Of a stretch of 64,000 nucleotides of DNA, positions 16,305 through 25,347 are shown in pieces. This stretch comes from Mycolicibacterium tokaiense. Its GTDB lineage: Bacteria; Actinomycetota; Actinomycetes; Mycobacteriales; Mycobacteriaceae. Where the stretch lies: assembly GCF_010725885.1 (NCBI RefSeq), contig NZ_AP022600.1:620001-684000 (forward strand), written 5' to 3'. Positions within the stretch are counted from its first letter, which is position 1. Each line of letters opens with the position of its first letter. The notes beneath the pieces were generated by a model, which ran no database searches, was not told the origin of the DNA, and was given only the letters and a program-made list of their open reading frames with translations. A program made the translations under genes and the position numbers.

Positions 16305-17609
16305 GTGTCAATCACCGAATCGCCCAGCGCAGTCCGCGCGGCTCACCGGCAGATCAGCGGTGCGCTGGTCCTCTCCGTGACGATGCTCGGGGTGGCCGGG
16401 GCCAATTATGTGCTCAATCTGGTGCTGGCACGCTCCCTGTCTGCTGCGGAGTTCGGCGACGCCAACCTGGCGGTGAACCTGGTCCTGATCGCGGCGGCAG
16501 CTGCGGCCACCTTCCAACTCCTGTCGGCCCGCAGCGGCCCGACCGACGAGCGGGCGGGAATCGACAGTCGTCGTCGATTGACGCGCTGCGCGTGGATCAT
16601 CGGTGGTTGTGCCGGCGCCGGGATGGCACTGGGCTCCAGTGCCCTGGCCGATGCATTCAATACATCGACCCCCTGGGTATTCGTGGTGATCGGCGTGGGC
16701 CTGCCGGTCTATCTGGCGCAGGCTGTCGCGCGCGGAGCTCTTCAGGGCGATCTCCGGCTGGCGCACCTGGCGCTGAGCTACGCCGCCGAAGCGGCTGTCC
16801 GAGTCGGGATTGGCGTCGTGATGCTCGCACTCGGATACGGCGCGGTGGGTGCCGCAATCGCCATCTCGTTGTCCTTCGTCGCCTCAGCGTTGGTCGCCAG
16901 ACACCGGGCAGCGGCGGCGGGCACCGGTCTTGCCGGATCGGGATCGAGAGCGGACACCGAAAGCCGGGTCACCGCTGCACTGTCGGTGGCCGCGACGGTT
17001 CTCCTGACGGCACAGGTCGTCATCGCCAACGGCGACGTGCTCTTGGCCAAGGTGCTGATGGCGCCGGAGGCCGCAGGCGACTACGCGGCGGCTGCCGTGA
17101 TCGGACGCGGACTGTACTTTCTGTCTTGGGCGGTGGTGCACAGTACGTTTCCCGTCGTCGCCCGCGCCCACTCCCGGGAGCAGCGGCGCCGAGCCGTGCA
17201 CCGCGCTCTGCTGATGGTCGGGGCCATCGGAGTGAGCGGTGTGGCGGCGATGGTGGGTGCGGGTGACCGGTTGGCCCCCGTCCTGCTCGGAGACGGTTAC
17301 CACGATGCCGCCGCGGTGCTGGTCCCGTACGCGATCGCCACGGCGCTGTTCGCCGCGGCGAACCTGATCGCCAGTGTCGACCTGGCAGTTGGTCGCTGGC
17401 ACGGGGCGGCTGCCCTGATGACGGGCGCCGTGGTGCAGACACTGCTTCTGGTGGCTTGCGGCACCACACCGATGTCGATGGCCGTGGCCCAAGTGGTCGC
17501 GATGTCTTTCACCGCTTTGCTGGTGGGCGCCGCCCACCTTTGGGACAATCGAACCGAACTGCGGAGTTTCCAGCCGGCGTCGGTGGCCGACGAACTCGGG
17601 GAGCACTGA
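16305..17609 (+). CDS. Oligosaccharide flippase / polysaccharide exporter (MOP superfamily)
   Basis: A 434-residue, roughly 12-14 helix protein of the Wzx/MATE-like type. The first ~60 residues (ANYVLNLVLARSLSAAEFGDANLAVN) are the usual start of the polysaccharide-transport domain. GTG start at 16305 with a weak ribosome site. It opens a three-gene plus-strand operon (flippase, pyruvyl transferase, large membrane protein) with spacings of 1 bp and a 4-bp overlap. The likely role is to flip a lipid-linked glycan made by the divergent glycosyltransferases. Confidence 0.83.
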   Translation: MSITESPSAVRAAHRQISGALVLSVTMLGVAGANYVLNLVLARSLSAAEFGDANLAVNLVLIAAAAAATFQLLSARSGPTDERAGIDSRRRLTRCAWIIGGCAGAGMALGSSALADAFNTSTPWVFVVIGVGLPVYLAQAVARGALQGDLRLAHLALSYAAEAAVRVGIGVVMLALGYGAVGAAIAISLSFVASALVARHRAAAAGTGLAGSGSRADTESRVTAALSVAATVLLTAQVVIANGDVLLAKVLMAPEAAGDYAAAAVIGRGLYFLSWAVVHSTFPVVARAHSREQRRRAVHRALLMVGAIGVSGVAAMVGAGDRLAPVLLGDGYHDAAAVLVPYAIATALFAAANLIASVDLAVGRWHGAAALMTGAVVQTLLLVACGTTPMSMAVAQVVAMSFTALLVGAAHLWDNRTELRSFQPASVADELGEH

Positions 17610-17610
17610 G

Positions 17611-18843
17611 ATGACCATGACCCACCTACCCGGAGTTTCCGGATCCTCCCGGCGCCCTTCGGCGCGGCCCGGCGGACGCACGATCTTGTTCCTCGGGACA
17701 CACGGGCAGGCCAACGTCGGAGACGAGCTCCTGCTCGACACCTTCCTGGCCGAGCTGGGCCGAGAACACACGTATCTGGTCAACTCCTACGACCCGGATG
17801 CCACCATCGCCCAGCTTCGCGACCGCTTCGATGTGACGGCCTTCCACACCAGCAGGCAACGCCTGACGTTGCTCCGAAATCTGCTCCGCTGCAACGTCAT
17901 CGTGTTCGGCGGCGGCAACATCCTCAAAGAACTCTATGGTTCGGTCGGCAGATGGAGATACTCCACTCTGGCCATGGTCCTCGCCCTGGTGCTGCTGGGA
18001 CGGCTGGCGGGCAAGCCCGTTCTGATGGCCAACGTCGGCATCGGGCCGGTGGATTCGGTGCTCGGCCGCTTGTTCGTGCGCGTCATTCTGCGGCTTGTGT
18101 GGGTGATCTCCGTGCGCGACGAAGGATCCTTGCGTGCTGCGCTTTCCCTCGGCTGTTCCGAGCACAAGGTGCGGCTGGTTCCCGACGCCGTCTGGGTACG
18201 CAATCCCGGTTCTTTCCATGTCTCGCATGTTTCCCCGGTGACACGAGATCCTCACCGTCCCCTCAGGATCGCGCTGAATCTCAACAAAGACGTGGATGTC
18301 GCCGATGAGTGGGAGCTGTTTCTGGACCGGCTCGTGCAGGCGCTGAACCTGGTCGCACAAGCGCACCGTGTCGAGTTCCATGCGCTGCCGATGCAGTGCG
18401 CCTTCAAGAGCGGGACCGACCTCGACGTGCTGCAAGCAGTGCTGGCCCGTCTCCACGCGCCGGTCTGTATCCATGCGCCCGACGATCATCACGAAGTTGC
18501 TTCCATCATCTCCGACTGCGACCTGGTGGTCAGCGAGCGGCTGCACGCGATCGTCATGTCGGTTGTCCTCGGCCGCCCGGTCGTGGCTCTGCCCTACGAC
18601 ATCAAAGTGCGTCACCTGGTGACGCAGCTCGGCATCAAGGAACGTTCTTTCGATGTCTCTGCCGCGCTCGACCCCGAGCGCCTGGCGGCGGCGATTCTGG
18701 ACACCGTGGCCGACAGCGGTCGCGAAACAGACCGGTTGGCAGCTGTTGCTGCTGCCAAACGTCACGACGCTGCTCGCGGGTTTTCCGCACTGCGGTCCTG
18801 GGTGGCCGCTCCCACCCGGAGATGGGAGTTGCCCGACGCGTGA
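17611..18843 (+). CDS. Polysaccharide pyruvyl transferase family protein (CsaB-like)
   Basis: A 410-residue GT-B-like enzyme that in characterised relatives adds a pyruvate ketal from PEP to a sugar. Motifs: FLGTHGQANVGDELLLDTF near residue 30, VFGGGNILKE near 95, LMANVGIGPVDS near 135, and SERLHAIVMSVVLGRPVVALPYD near 310. The ATG lies one base after the flippase stop, with GGGGAG upstream. It suggests the glycan of this locus is pyruvylated, which would give it negative charge. Confidence 0.88.
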   Translation: MTMTHLPGVSGSSRRPSARPGGRTILFLGTHGQANVGDELLLDTFLAELGREHTYLVNSYDPDATIAQLRDRFDVTAFHTSRQRLTLLRNLLRCNVIVFGGGNILKELYGSVGRWRYSTLAMVLALVLLGRLAGKPVLMANVGIGPVDSVLGRLFVRVILRLVWVISVRDEGSLRAALSLGCSEHKVRLVPDAVWVRNPGSFHVSHVSPVTRDPHRPLRIALNLNKDVDVADEWELFLDRLVQALNLVAQAHRVEFHALPMQCAFKSGTDLDVLQAVLARLHAPVCIHAPDDHHEVASIISDCDLVVSERLHAIVMSVVLGRPVVALPYDIKVRHLVTQLGIKERSFDVSAALDPERLAAAILDTVADSGRETDRLAAVAAAKRHDAARGFSALRSWVAAPTRRWELPDA

Positions 18844-21800
18844 GCAGCGCCGCACAGCCGTCCGAGAACTTCCCCGAAGCAGGGGCGCGGTACGCGACCG
18901 TTCGGCCGGACGGGAATGCCGGACGACACCGATCGAACTTCACCGCAGACAGATTCGCGTACCAGCGCATTGCACTGGTGGTGTGCCTGCTCTACTTCCT
19001 CGCCAGTTTTGTCGTCTTCCGCGAGGTGCTTTTCGCAATCCCCGACATCCTGTCCGGCAAGCGGGTGCTTGTCGGCGACGAACTGGTCCCGTTCTTCAAT
19101 CCCAGCAGCCAATTGCTCGAGCAGGCCCAGGGCAAATTCAGTGAACTCACCAACGGTTACGAATTCCGGGTTCGATACGCATTTCTCACCACATGGCTGC
19201 GGCACTACATGGTGCTGCCGTTCGCGGTACTGCTGGTGCTGCCCGCGATTGTCAGTGCCGCATATCTGACCACCGCGTGGTTCATCCGGCGTGGCTTCCC
19301 GTCGCTGACCGCCACCAACGTCTACCTGGCCACCGCTGCGCCCACAGCGCTGATCTACATGATCATGATCTACGCGAAGGTGACGCACTTCTACACCCTC
19401 GTCCTGGGTCTGTGTCTCATGACCATCAGCGTCTTCCTGATGTTGGATGCGTTGTTGTTCAGGCCTGTCCGCTGGGGGCGCAGGATGATCGCCGCGTGTC
19501 TGGTGACGCTGTTCAATCCCGCTGTCCACTATCTGGTGCTGTTCGCGTTGTTTCTCGGTCTCGCCGTCATGACGCTGATCCTCGGGGAGGCAGTCAAATT
19601 CATCCGCTCCGCGGGTGCGACGACGGTGCGGAAGGCCGTGCAGGTTCCGTTACACGTCCGACGCGCGCAATTACGCAGGTTCCTCGGCGCCCCACGGCGC
19701 CGGGTCCGCGTCGCCGCGCTCATCCGGCGGATGAACACCACCACCACCGTGAAATGCGGGTGGGCGCTCACCGCACTCGTGGTGTTCGCTCTGATCCCGT
19801 ACGGACTTTTCGTCAAATTCATCGCGTTGCGCGGGGTGGGCGAGCTCTCGGAAACCGTGCCCGGCGACTACTACTTCATCCGGGACGCGTCGGTGTCCCT
19901 GCTCCACATCTTGTCCTGGGACCTCGCCGGCATCATGGACAAGGTCAACTTCGGCGATTACCTCGCCAAGGTGCCCCGCGTATCCAACATCGTCTACACC
20001 GCGCTGCTTCTGGTCCCCATCGTGATCCCCGGGGTGCGAAGGACATTGTTGTCCGCAAGAGCACAGCGGCAGCTGTTCGGGGTGATCTACGTCAACGTGG
20101 CGTTCGCGGTCTGGGCCACGGTGGGCTACGCCGACCCCACCTGGTTTCCCACCTTCCATCGGTCCGTTGCCGCCTTGACGCGGTTGGTCGCCGATGTCAA
20201 TCCGAGCGCTGGAGATGCCGCCATCGCGGTCGCATCGACGGTGGTTCAGGTCCTGCGCTTCCCGCACCGCTTCCAACTCATCCTGTTCATGCTGGCGCCG
20301 CTGCTGCTGGCGCTGACATTGGCGTGGGCGCTGGGGGTGCTGGACCGCAAGGTGCGGCCGTCGGCCACCGAATCCGCCGAGGTGCCTCGTGACCATACTG
20401 CCGGACGGCGCCTGATCGGTCGCCTCGGCCGACGCGGCGCCACGGTGCCGGTGGCACTGGCCACCATTGTCAGCCTGGGCCTGATGGCACCACTGTTGAC
20501 CAACGCGACCTACCGGTCGGCCTACGGCAGCGGTGACTTCGGGGGATTCCTCGCGGCCTACCCGGTGCAGGACCTGCGGCTGCTCAAGGAGGAACTGGCC
20601 ACACTCCCCCAGGGAAAGACCGTGGTCCTGCCGCCGACGGAGACCGCCAAACTTGTTGTGGGCCCGGATGGCAAGTCACACAAGTTCATCGACAAGTTCT
20701 ACATCTACTACCTGGATCAGCCGAGCTTCTACTATGGCCTGACCGGGGACAAACAGAACAAGTTCGAGTTCTTCCTGCTGCTGCGGGCCTTGTACTACCA
20801 GCAGGATTGGTGGGTGAACATCGCCCGCGACATGGGTCTGACGTACATCGTCTTGAACAAGCAGGTTGAGAACAACCGCGGTGTGGGCGCGGAGTATCTG
20901 CCCGATATTGAAACCTATCTCCGGGACGGTATCGAAGCGGTACCGGAGCACGTGAGCCGACTCTACGAGAACGACGGCTTCGTGCTGTACAGGCTGGACG
21001 ATCCTGCTCCCGAGAACAGACCGGTGTTGCTGTTCGACACGTCATGGAAAGGGTTCCTGGACACAGTGTTCAACCGCCTGGACCTGTCGCGCTGTTATGA
21101 CTTCCGGTACATCTCGGACTACACGGGGACCGACGGGCGCAAGCCGGTCGAGCTCATCACCGATGACGCTCCGCAGGCCGCTTTGGACATCTGGTCGGTC
21201 GACAATCCGGGTAGCTTCTTCGCCCCGACCACCAACGGCAACGCGTTCAACTCCGACGTGGTGACCTCGGCATACTATCTGTCGCCGATGTTTCGACTGT
21301 ATCTGTTCTTCTCCGACACCAAGTTCAATCGCGCGGAGATGATCACCCCCGGAATTTTCGGCACCTTGAACGGTTCCTTCGTCGCGTTGCCCGAGACCAC
21401 CGAGATCAAGGTGCCGGTGAAAGTTCCCGAGACGGGCCGCTATCGGGTACTGCTGCGGTCTGCGGCCACCGCCAACCAGCTGCTGTTGCGGTCCACCTCC
21501 CTCGACCTGGAGACGGAGGTGGAACTCCGCTCACCACCCGGTGCCCTGGAGTTCTTCGCGAAGAAAGCGGTCTATGACGCCAATCGCGCACCCACACCCG
21601 TATCAGGCCTGTCGGTCCAGCAGTTGGAACGGCTCGTCCCGACCGAACTCGTCCCAGTGAACCTACGTTTCGTGTACCAGGATCTGGGAGTGGTCGATGC
21701 CCGAGCCGGTTCCCACACCATCGTGATCGACAAACGGGACGCCAACCCGATGCTCATGGAAGGTGTGCTCCTGATTCCGGAAAACGAGTATGACCGAATC

Positions 21801-22097
21801 GAATTGCCCGCCTCGGTACACGTTGTTCGGGATGTAGACGGATTGGGATGCTCGGAAAGAACCGAGGTCCGAAGCGGCATGTCGGAAGGCGCCGACGCCG
21901 TTGGGGGCGATGTGAACAACAACCTCACGCCGCAGCAGCTGCTCGAACTGCTCGGCGGCATGGACGACCTGAGGACTGCGAATCCGGGTGGAACCGGCAT
22001 ACCGTGGCTCCAGCTGGCAGCAACTGTCCTGCTCGTATTCGCCTGTTTAGCAGTGATTCAGCGACACATCCGGCGTGACCCCGACAGGGATCGATGA
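18840..22097 (+). CDS. Giant multi-pass membrane protein, possible GT-C glycosyltransferase
   Basis: A 1085-residue protein starting at GTG 18840, overlapping the pyruvyl transferase stop by four bases (GTGA). The first transmembrane helix (~45-65) is followed by a loop with GDELVPFFNP (D80, E81), where GT-C enzymes carry their acidic catalytic residues. About 12 helices span the N-terminal two-thirds. A ~400-residue extracytoplasmic domain follows, and the C-terminus is anchored by a final helix (QLAATVLLVFACLAVIQ). I do not recognise an exact family. Transfer of polyprenyl-linked sugars outside the membrane is inferred from topology and neighbours. Confidence 0.78.
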   Translation: MSSAAQPSENFPEAGARYATVRPDGNAGRHRSNFTADRFAYQRIALVVCLLYFLASFVVFREVLFAIPDILSGKRVLVGDELVPFFNPSSQLLEQAQGKFSELTNGYEFRVRYAFLTTWLRHYMVLPFAVLLVLPAIVSAAYLTTAWFIRRGFPSLTATNVYLATAAPTALIYMIMIYAKVTHFYTLVLGLCLMTISVFLMLDALLFRPVRWGRRMIAACLVTLFNPAVHYLVLFALFLGLAVMTLILGEAVKFIRSAGATTVRKAVQVPLHVRRAQLRRFLGAPRRRVRVAALIRRMNTTTTVKCGWALTALVVFALIPYGLFVKFIALRGVGELSETVPGDYYFIRDASVSLLHILSWDLAGIMDKVNFGDYLAKVPRVSNIVYTALLLVPIVIPGVRRTLLSARAQRQLFGVIYVNVAFAVWATVGYADPTWFPTFHRSVAALTRLVADVNPSAGDAAIAVASTVVQVLRFPHRFQLILFMLAPLLLALTLAWALGVLDRKVRPSATESAEVPRDHTAGRRLIGRLGRRGATVPVALATIVSLGLMAPLLTNATYRSAYGSGDFGGFLAAYPVQDLRLLKEELATLPQGKTVVLPPTETAKLVVGPDGKSHKFIDKFYIYYLDQPSFYYGLTGDKQNKFEFFLLLRALYYQQDWWVNIARDMGLTYIVLNKQVENNRGVGAEYLPDIETYLRDGIEAVPEHVSRLYENDGFVLYRLDDPAPENRPVLLFDTSWKGFLDTVFNRLDLSRCYDFRYISDYTGTDGRKPVELITDDAPQAALDIWSVDNPGSFFAPTTNGNAFNSDVVTSAYYLSPMFRLYLFFSDTKFNRAEMITPGIFGTLNGSFVALPETTEIKVPVKVPETGRYRVLLRSAATANQLLLRSTSLDLETEVELRSPPGALEFFAKKAVYDANRAPTPVSGLSVQQLERLVPTELVPVNLRFVYQDLGVVDARAGSHTIVIDKRDANPMLMEGVLLIPENEYDRIELPASVHVVRDVDGLGCSERTEVRSGMSEGADAVGGDVNNNLTPQQLLELLGGMDDLRTANPGGTGIPWLQLAATVLLVFACLAVIQRHIRRDPDRDR

Positions 22098-22110
22098 CTT
22101 CAGACAGCGA

Positions 22111-24528
22111 TCAGTTCACCTGCGCCTGTGTCGATCCGAGAACAGCGGGCAGGCACATCGAGGGAAGGTCGCACACAGCACCCTCCTGCAATAATTGGCG
22201 AGCTTCATCGAGACTCATCGGTCGGCGGTAGAGGAATCCCTGGCCCTTTCGAGCGCCCATCTCGAGCAGCGCAGCGCGCTCGGCGAGCGTTTCGATGCCT
22301 TCGACCACCAGGTCGAGATCAAGGGCATTGGTGAGCGCCACCACCGACTGCACCACTGCGGTGTGCTTGGCGTTGCCATCACCGAGAGCTGCAGCGAACG
22401 AACGATCCAATTTGAGCTGGTCCACCGGCAGCGTCTGCAGCTGGGTCAACGACGAGTACCCCGTGCCGAAGTCGTCAAGGGAGACCCGCACACCCGCGTC
22501 CCGCAGTTGATCCAAGGTGCCGTGCACGACCCGGAGATCGATGAGGGCGTGCTCCGTGAGTTCGACGATGAGGAATTCAGGGGGAACCTTTCGAGCACGC
22601 AACATCTTCAGCACCTCATCGGCGAAGCCGGCTTCGCGCACCTGGCGAGCCGAGACGTTGACAGAAATGGTGAGCCGGTCGGCCACGCCGGCTGCCCGCC
22701 ATTCAGCAACAGCATCTATGCCTTCCTGCAGGACCCATCGACCGATCTCCACGATCACTCCGTTGTCCTCGGCAAGCGGGATGAAGGTGTCCGGGCTGAG
22801 ATTGGGCAGTCCGGGTCGTCGCCACTGCAACAGCAACTCGAAGCCGGTTACGGCACCGCTGTCGAGCATGACAATGGGCTGGGCGGCCACTTTCAGCTGG
22901 TCACGCTCCAGCGCACGGCGTAGTGCCGCGTCCAGATCGAGTCGCTGGGCGACTTCGGCCTCCAGGTGAGAGTCGAAGACGTTGATGTGGCTGCCTTCGG
23001 TCAGCTTCGCCCGATACATGGCGACGTCGGCTTCGCGCATGAGCTCTGCACCGGAGACGGTGGATTCGTCCGCGAAGGTGATGCCTATGCTGGCACCGAC
23101 AAACGCCTCCTTGCCGTCGATCTCGTAGGGTTCGCTCAGCGCGCTACGCACCCGTTCCGCCATCGCGATGGCCTGTGCGCGATCGGGTAGCTCGGAGCAG
23201 AGCACCACGAACTCGTCCCCACCCATCCGCGCCACCAAATCGATGTCGCGAACCGTCGAGGTGAGGCGACGCGCCGCCTCGATCAGGAGCTGGTCGCCCG
23301 CGGCATGGCCGATGGAATCGTTGACCATTTTGAAGCGGTCGAGGTCACAGAACAGCAGGGCCAGGCTCACTCCGCGCTCCTTGGCCGACATCAAGCTCGC
23401 AGCCAGCTCGTGCATCAGCAGGCTCCGGTTGGCCAGACCCGTGAGGGCGTCATGGCTCGCCTGGTGGGACAGCTGACGGGCAGAGGCGTCACGATTCAGG
23501 GCCAGCGGCACCAGGTCCCGGCACCGGCGAAGTGCGGTGCGAACCAGATCATCGAGCGCATCGGCCTCGCCGAACACTTCGAGCGTTCCCCGGGTTCCAG
23601 CGGTGTCCGCATCGAATGTGTCCTGCCACGCCAGGCCGACCGACGTGTCGACGTCACGCGGATGGGCGACGACGTGGGCGTCGTACGCAATCCGGACGCC
23701 GCAACCACCCGACACCTCGGAGGCAAGTGTTGCAATCTGTCGCAGGACAGCAGCAGGTTCGGTGCCCCTGGCGATATGTTCGAGCACCATCGCCTGCCCT
23801 CGCTCGAGCGCCGAGACACGCTCCAACTGCTCTCGGGTGGCGCGCAACTCACAATCTTCCGCGTCGAGGGCACGGCGCGCGACGCGGTACTGACGCACCA
23901 CGTTGGCGGCAACCCAGACAAGGAGGACCGCGCCGACCGCAAGAGAGGCGATGAGCAGGATCAGCTGGGTGAACCTGCCGCGAAGCAACGCGGCATCGCT
24001 GTTTCGGGCATTGCTGTGCAGCTCGGCGGCGGTGCTGTCGACGAGTTGGCGTCCCGCCTCGGACAGCGCCTCGCTCCGGGGCAGAACCATCGTCGAGACG
24101 CGGTCTCGCTGATCAGGAGACAGCATGCCCGGCGGCATCTGCTGGACCGCCTCGTCCATGGCGGCCAGGGCCGTCTTGTACTCGGGAGTGGCACTGTCCC
24201 AGGCCGAGTCGCCCGTCTCGCTGACCACTGCCAAACGCTGACTCAGCAGAGCACGCGCCAATTGGACGCTCCGTCGGGAGGTGTCACCCAGCAGATAACG
24301 CTGCGATGCGTCCACGTAGGCGAGCGTTTCCCTGATGGTGTACAGCAGGTTGTTGGTGGCGGTTTCAGTGCGGGAGTACACCTCTGTGTGTTTCCGCTGA
24401 GCAGCCGAGTCGGCGAAGTTGCTGACGACCAGACCTGCCAGGAGCAGCGAGAGCACCACTGCCATCACAGTTTGCCCCCGTGTCGGTCGAAGACGCGGCG
24501 CGGGCGACGTGAGCTGGCCGGTTTTCAA
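22111..24528 (-). CDS. CHASE3-like GGDEF-EAL bifunctional c-di-GMP enzyme
   Basis: An 805-residue protein. Two membrane helices flank a helical periplasmic CHASE3-like domain (~45-190). The GGDEF domain has an intact GGDEF at residues 436-440 within ARMGGDEFVVL. In the EAL domain the signature reads ELL (FELLLQW, E564), but the metal and catalytic set looks kept: VNVS, ELTE, DDFGTGYSSL, KLD, VVEGIE and QGFLY. Both synthesis and breakdown of c-di-GMP are possible. It begins at TTG overlapping the lipoprotein stop by four bases (TTGA), with GAGGGG upstream. The two are therefore translationally coupled, and the lipoprotein probably feeds it a signal. Confidence 0.9.
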   Translation of the reverse strand: MKTGQLTSPAPRLRPTRGQTVMAVVLSLLLAGLVVSNFADSAAQRKHTEVYSRTETATNNLLYTIRETLAYVDASQRYLLGDTSRRSVQLARALLSQRLAVVSETGDSAWDSATPEYKTALAAMDEAVQQMPPGMLSPDQRDRVSTMVLPRSEALSEAGRQLVDSTAAELHSNARNSDAALLRGRFTQLILLIASLAVGAVLLVWVAANVVRQYRVARRALDAEDCELRATREQLERVSALERGQAMVLEHIARGTEPAAVLRQIATLASEVSGGCGVRIAYDAHVVAHPRDVDTSVGLAWQDTFDADTAGTRGTLEVFGEADALDDLVRTALRRCRDLVPLALNRDASARQLSHQASHDALTGLANRSLLMHELAASLMSAKERGVSLALLFCDLDRFKMVNDSIGHAAGDQLLIEAARRLTSTVRDIDLVARMGGDEFVVLCSELPDRAQAIAMAERVRSALSEPYEIDGKEAFVGASIGITFADESTVSGAELMREADVAMYRAKLTEGSHINVFDSHLEAEVAQRLDLDAALRRALERDQLKVAAQPIVMLDSGAVTGFELLLQWRRPGLPNLSPDTFIPLAEDNGVIVEIGRWVLQEGIDAVAEWRAAGVADRLTISVNVSARQVREAGFADEVLKMLRARKVPPEFLIVELTEHALIDLRVVHGTLDQLRDAGVRVSLDDFGTGYSSLTQLQTLPVDQLKLDRSFAAALGDGNAKHTAVVQSVVALTNALDLDLVVEGIETLAERAALLEMGARKGQGFLYRRPMSLDEARQLLQEGAVCDLPSMCLPAVLGSTQAQVN

Positions 24529-25109
24529 GTCCCCTCAGAGCTCGAGCTGACGACAGAAATCGACGCCAGACTCCAGTTCCAGGCGTCGAGCACTCCCGAG
24601 AGCGGAGTGCCGTCGGGGAAGACCAACCGCACCGGACCGCCCTGGTCGTACGGAATCGGGGCGCCGTCGCGTTGTGTCGCCAGCAACGCGTCGGACGCGA
24701 TCATGGGCTGGGCCGGAGAAGAATACTCGTAGTCGTTGAGCGCGACAGTGTTGATGGTGGCACTGGCCGGAATGCCGGCCTCGGCGAGCACCGTGGCAAG
24801 AGGTACGCCGCTGAACGTCTGGCGCTTTTTCACAAACGGCTCATCGACGGTGATGGTGGTGCGGCCGAGTGCATCGAGGTCCTCCATTGTCAACTCGAGG
24901 GGAACGGCTCCGCCGCTGACGATCAGGATGGGCTCCCCGGGCGCGGGCGGATCGATCTCCGGTGCGCCGTAAGGGCTGCTGGTGGTAGCAGGGGCGGCCG
25001 TCGGCGTCGTCGCCGATGAAGCGTCGTCCGTCGAGCTGCCACCGGCGCCGCAGCCGGTCAGGACCAGCGCCGCTGCCAGCGTCAGTGTGCCGATGCCATT
25101 CCCCCTCAT
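24525..25109 (-). CDS. Lipoprotein with a sulfite-oxidase-like fold lacking the cofactor Cys
   Basis: A 194-residue lipoprotein: signal peptide MRGNGIGTLTLAAALVLTGC with lipobox LTGC at residues ~17-20. The mature part (TMEDLDALGRTTITVDEPF, FSGVPLATVLAEAGI) resembles the oxidoreductase molybdopterin-binding domain. Compare LLDRAGI/VPLLDLL in the divergent enzyme at 25348. It contains no Cys after the lipobox, so no Moco ligand. Start 25109 is fixed by the signal peptide. Coupling to the GGDEF-EAL gene suggests an extracytoplasmic sensory subunit; a ligand is not known. Confidence 0.78.
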   Translation of the reverse strand: MRGNGIGTLTLAAALVLTGCGAGGSSTDDASSATTPTAAPATTSSPYGAPEIDPPAPGEPILIVSGGAVPLELTMEDLDALGRTTITVDEPFVKKRQTFSGVPLATVLAEAGIPASATINTVALNDYEYSSPAQPMIASDALLATQRDGAPIPYDQGGPVRLVFPDGTPLSGVLDAWNWSLASISVVSSSSEGT

Positions 25110-25347
25110 AACGCCGAACTGTACGTCCGAACAGCACACGAGACAGCAAGAATGGCAAACGCGCACGCACGCTCGGCTGAAAAATTCATCTGCTGCGATG
25201 ACACGACCGCCGGCGCCTGGGCAAACAGCTACTCCTGTCGGCACCGCGGGGCGCGCGGACGCGCACAGCAGGCCACCGCCACCGTGCTGCGCCAACATGC
25301 TGGGTCGCCCTGCCCATCCCGACGCCCGCCGGCAACGAATGGGGAAT

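Noticed and set aside
18309..18839. N-terminal extension of the giant membrane protein
   Set aside because: This part overlaps the pyruvyl transferase gene in another frame and is Arg/Ala-rich noise; GTG 18840 with the GTGA overlap is the natural start.
23305..24732. 475-codon plus-strand frame opposite the GGDEF-EAL gene
   Set aside because: Shadow of the coding strand, no domain, and the real gene on the other strand has intact motifs throughout.
24982..25347. N-terminal extension of the molybdopterin oxidoreductase
   Set aside because: It runs over the divergent lipoprotein's 5' end and promoter region; the ATG at 25348 has a ribosome site and begins with a membrane segment.
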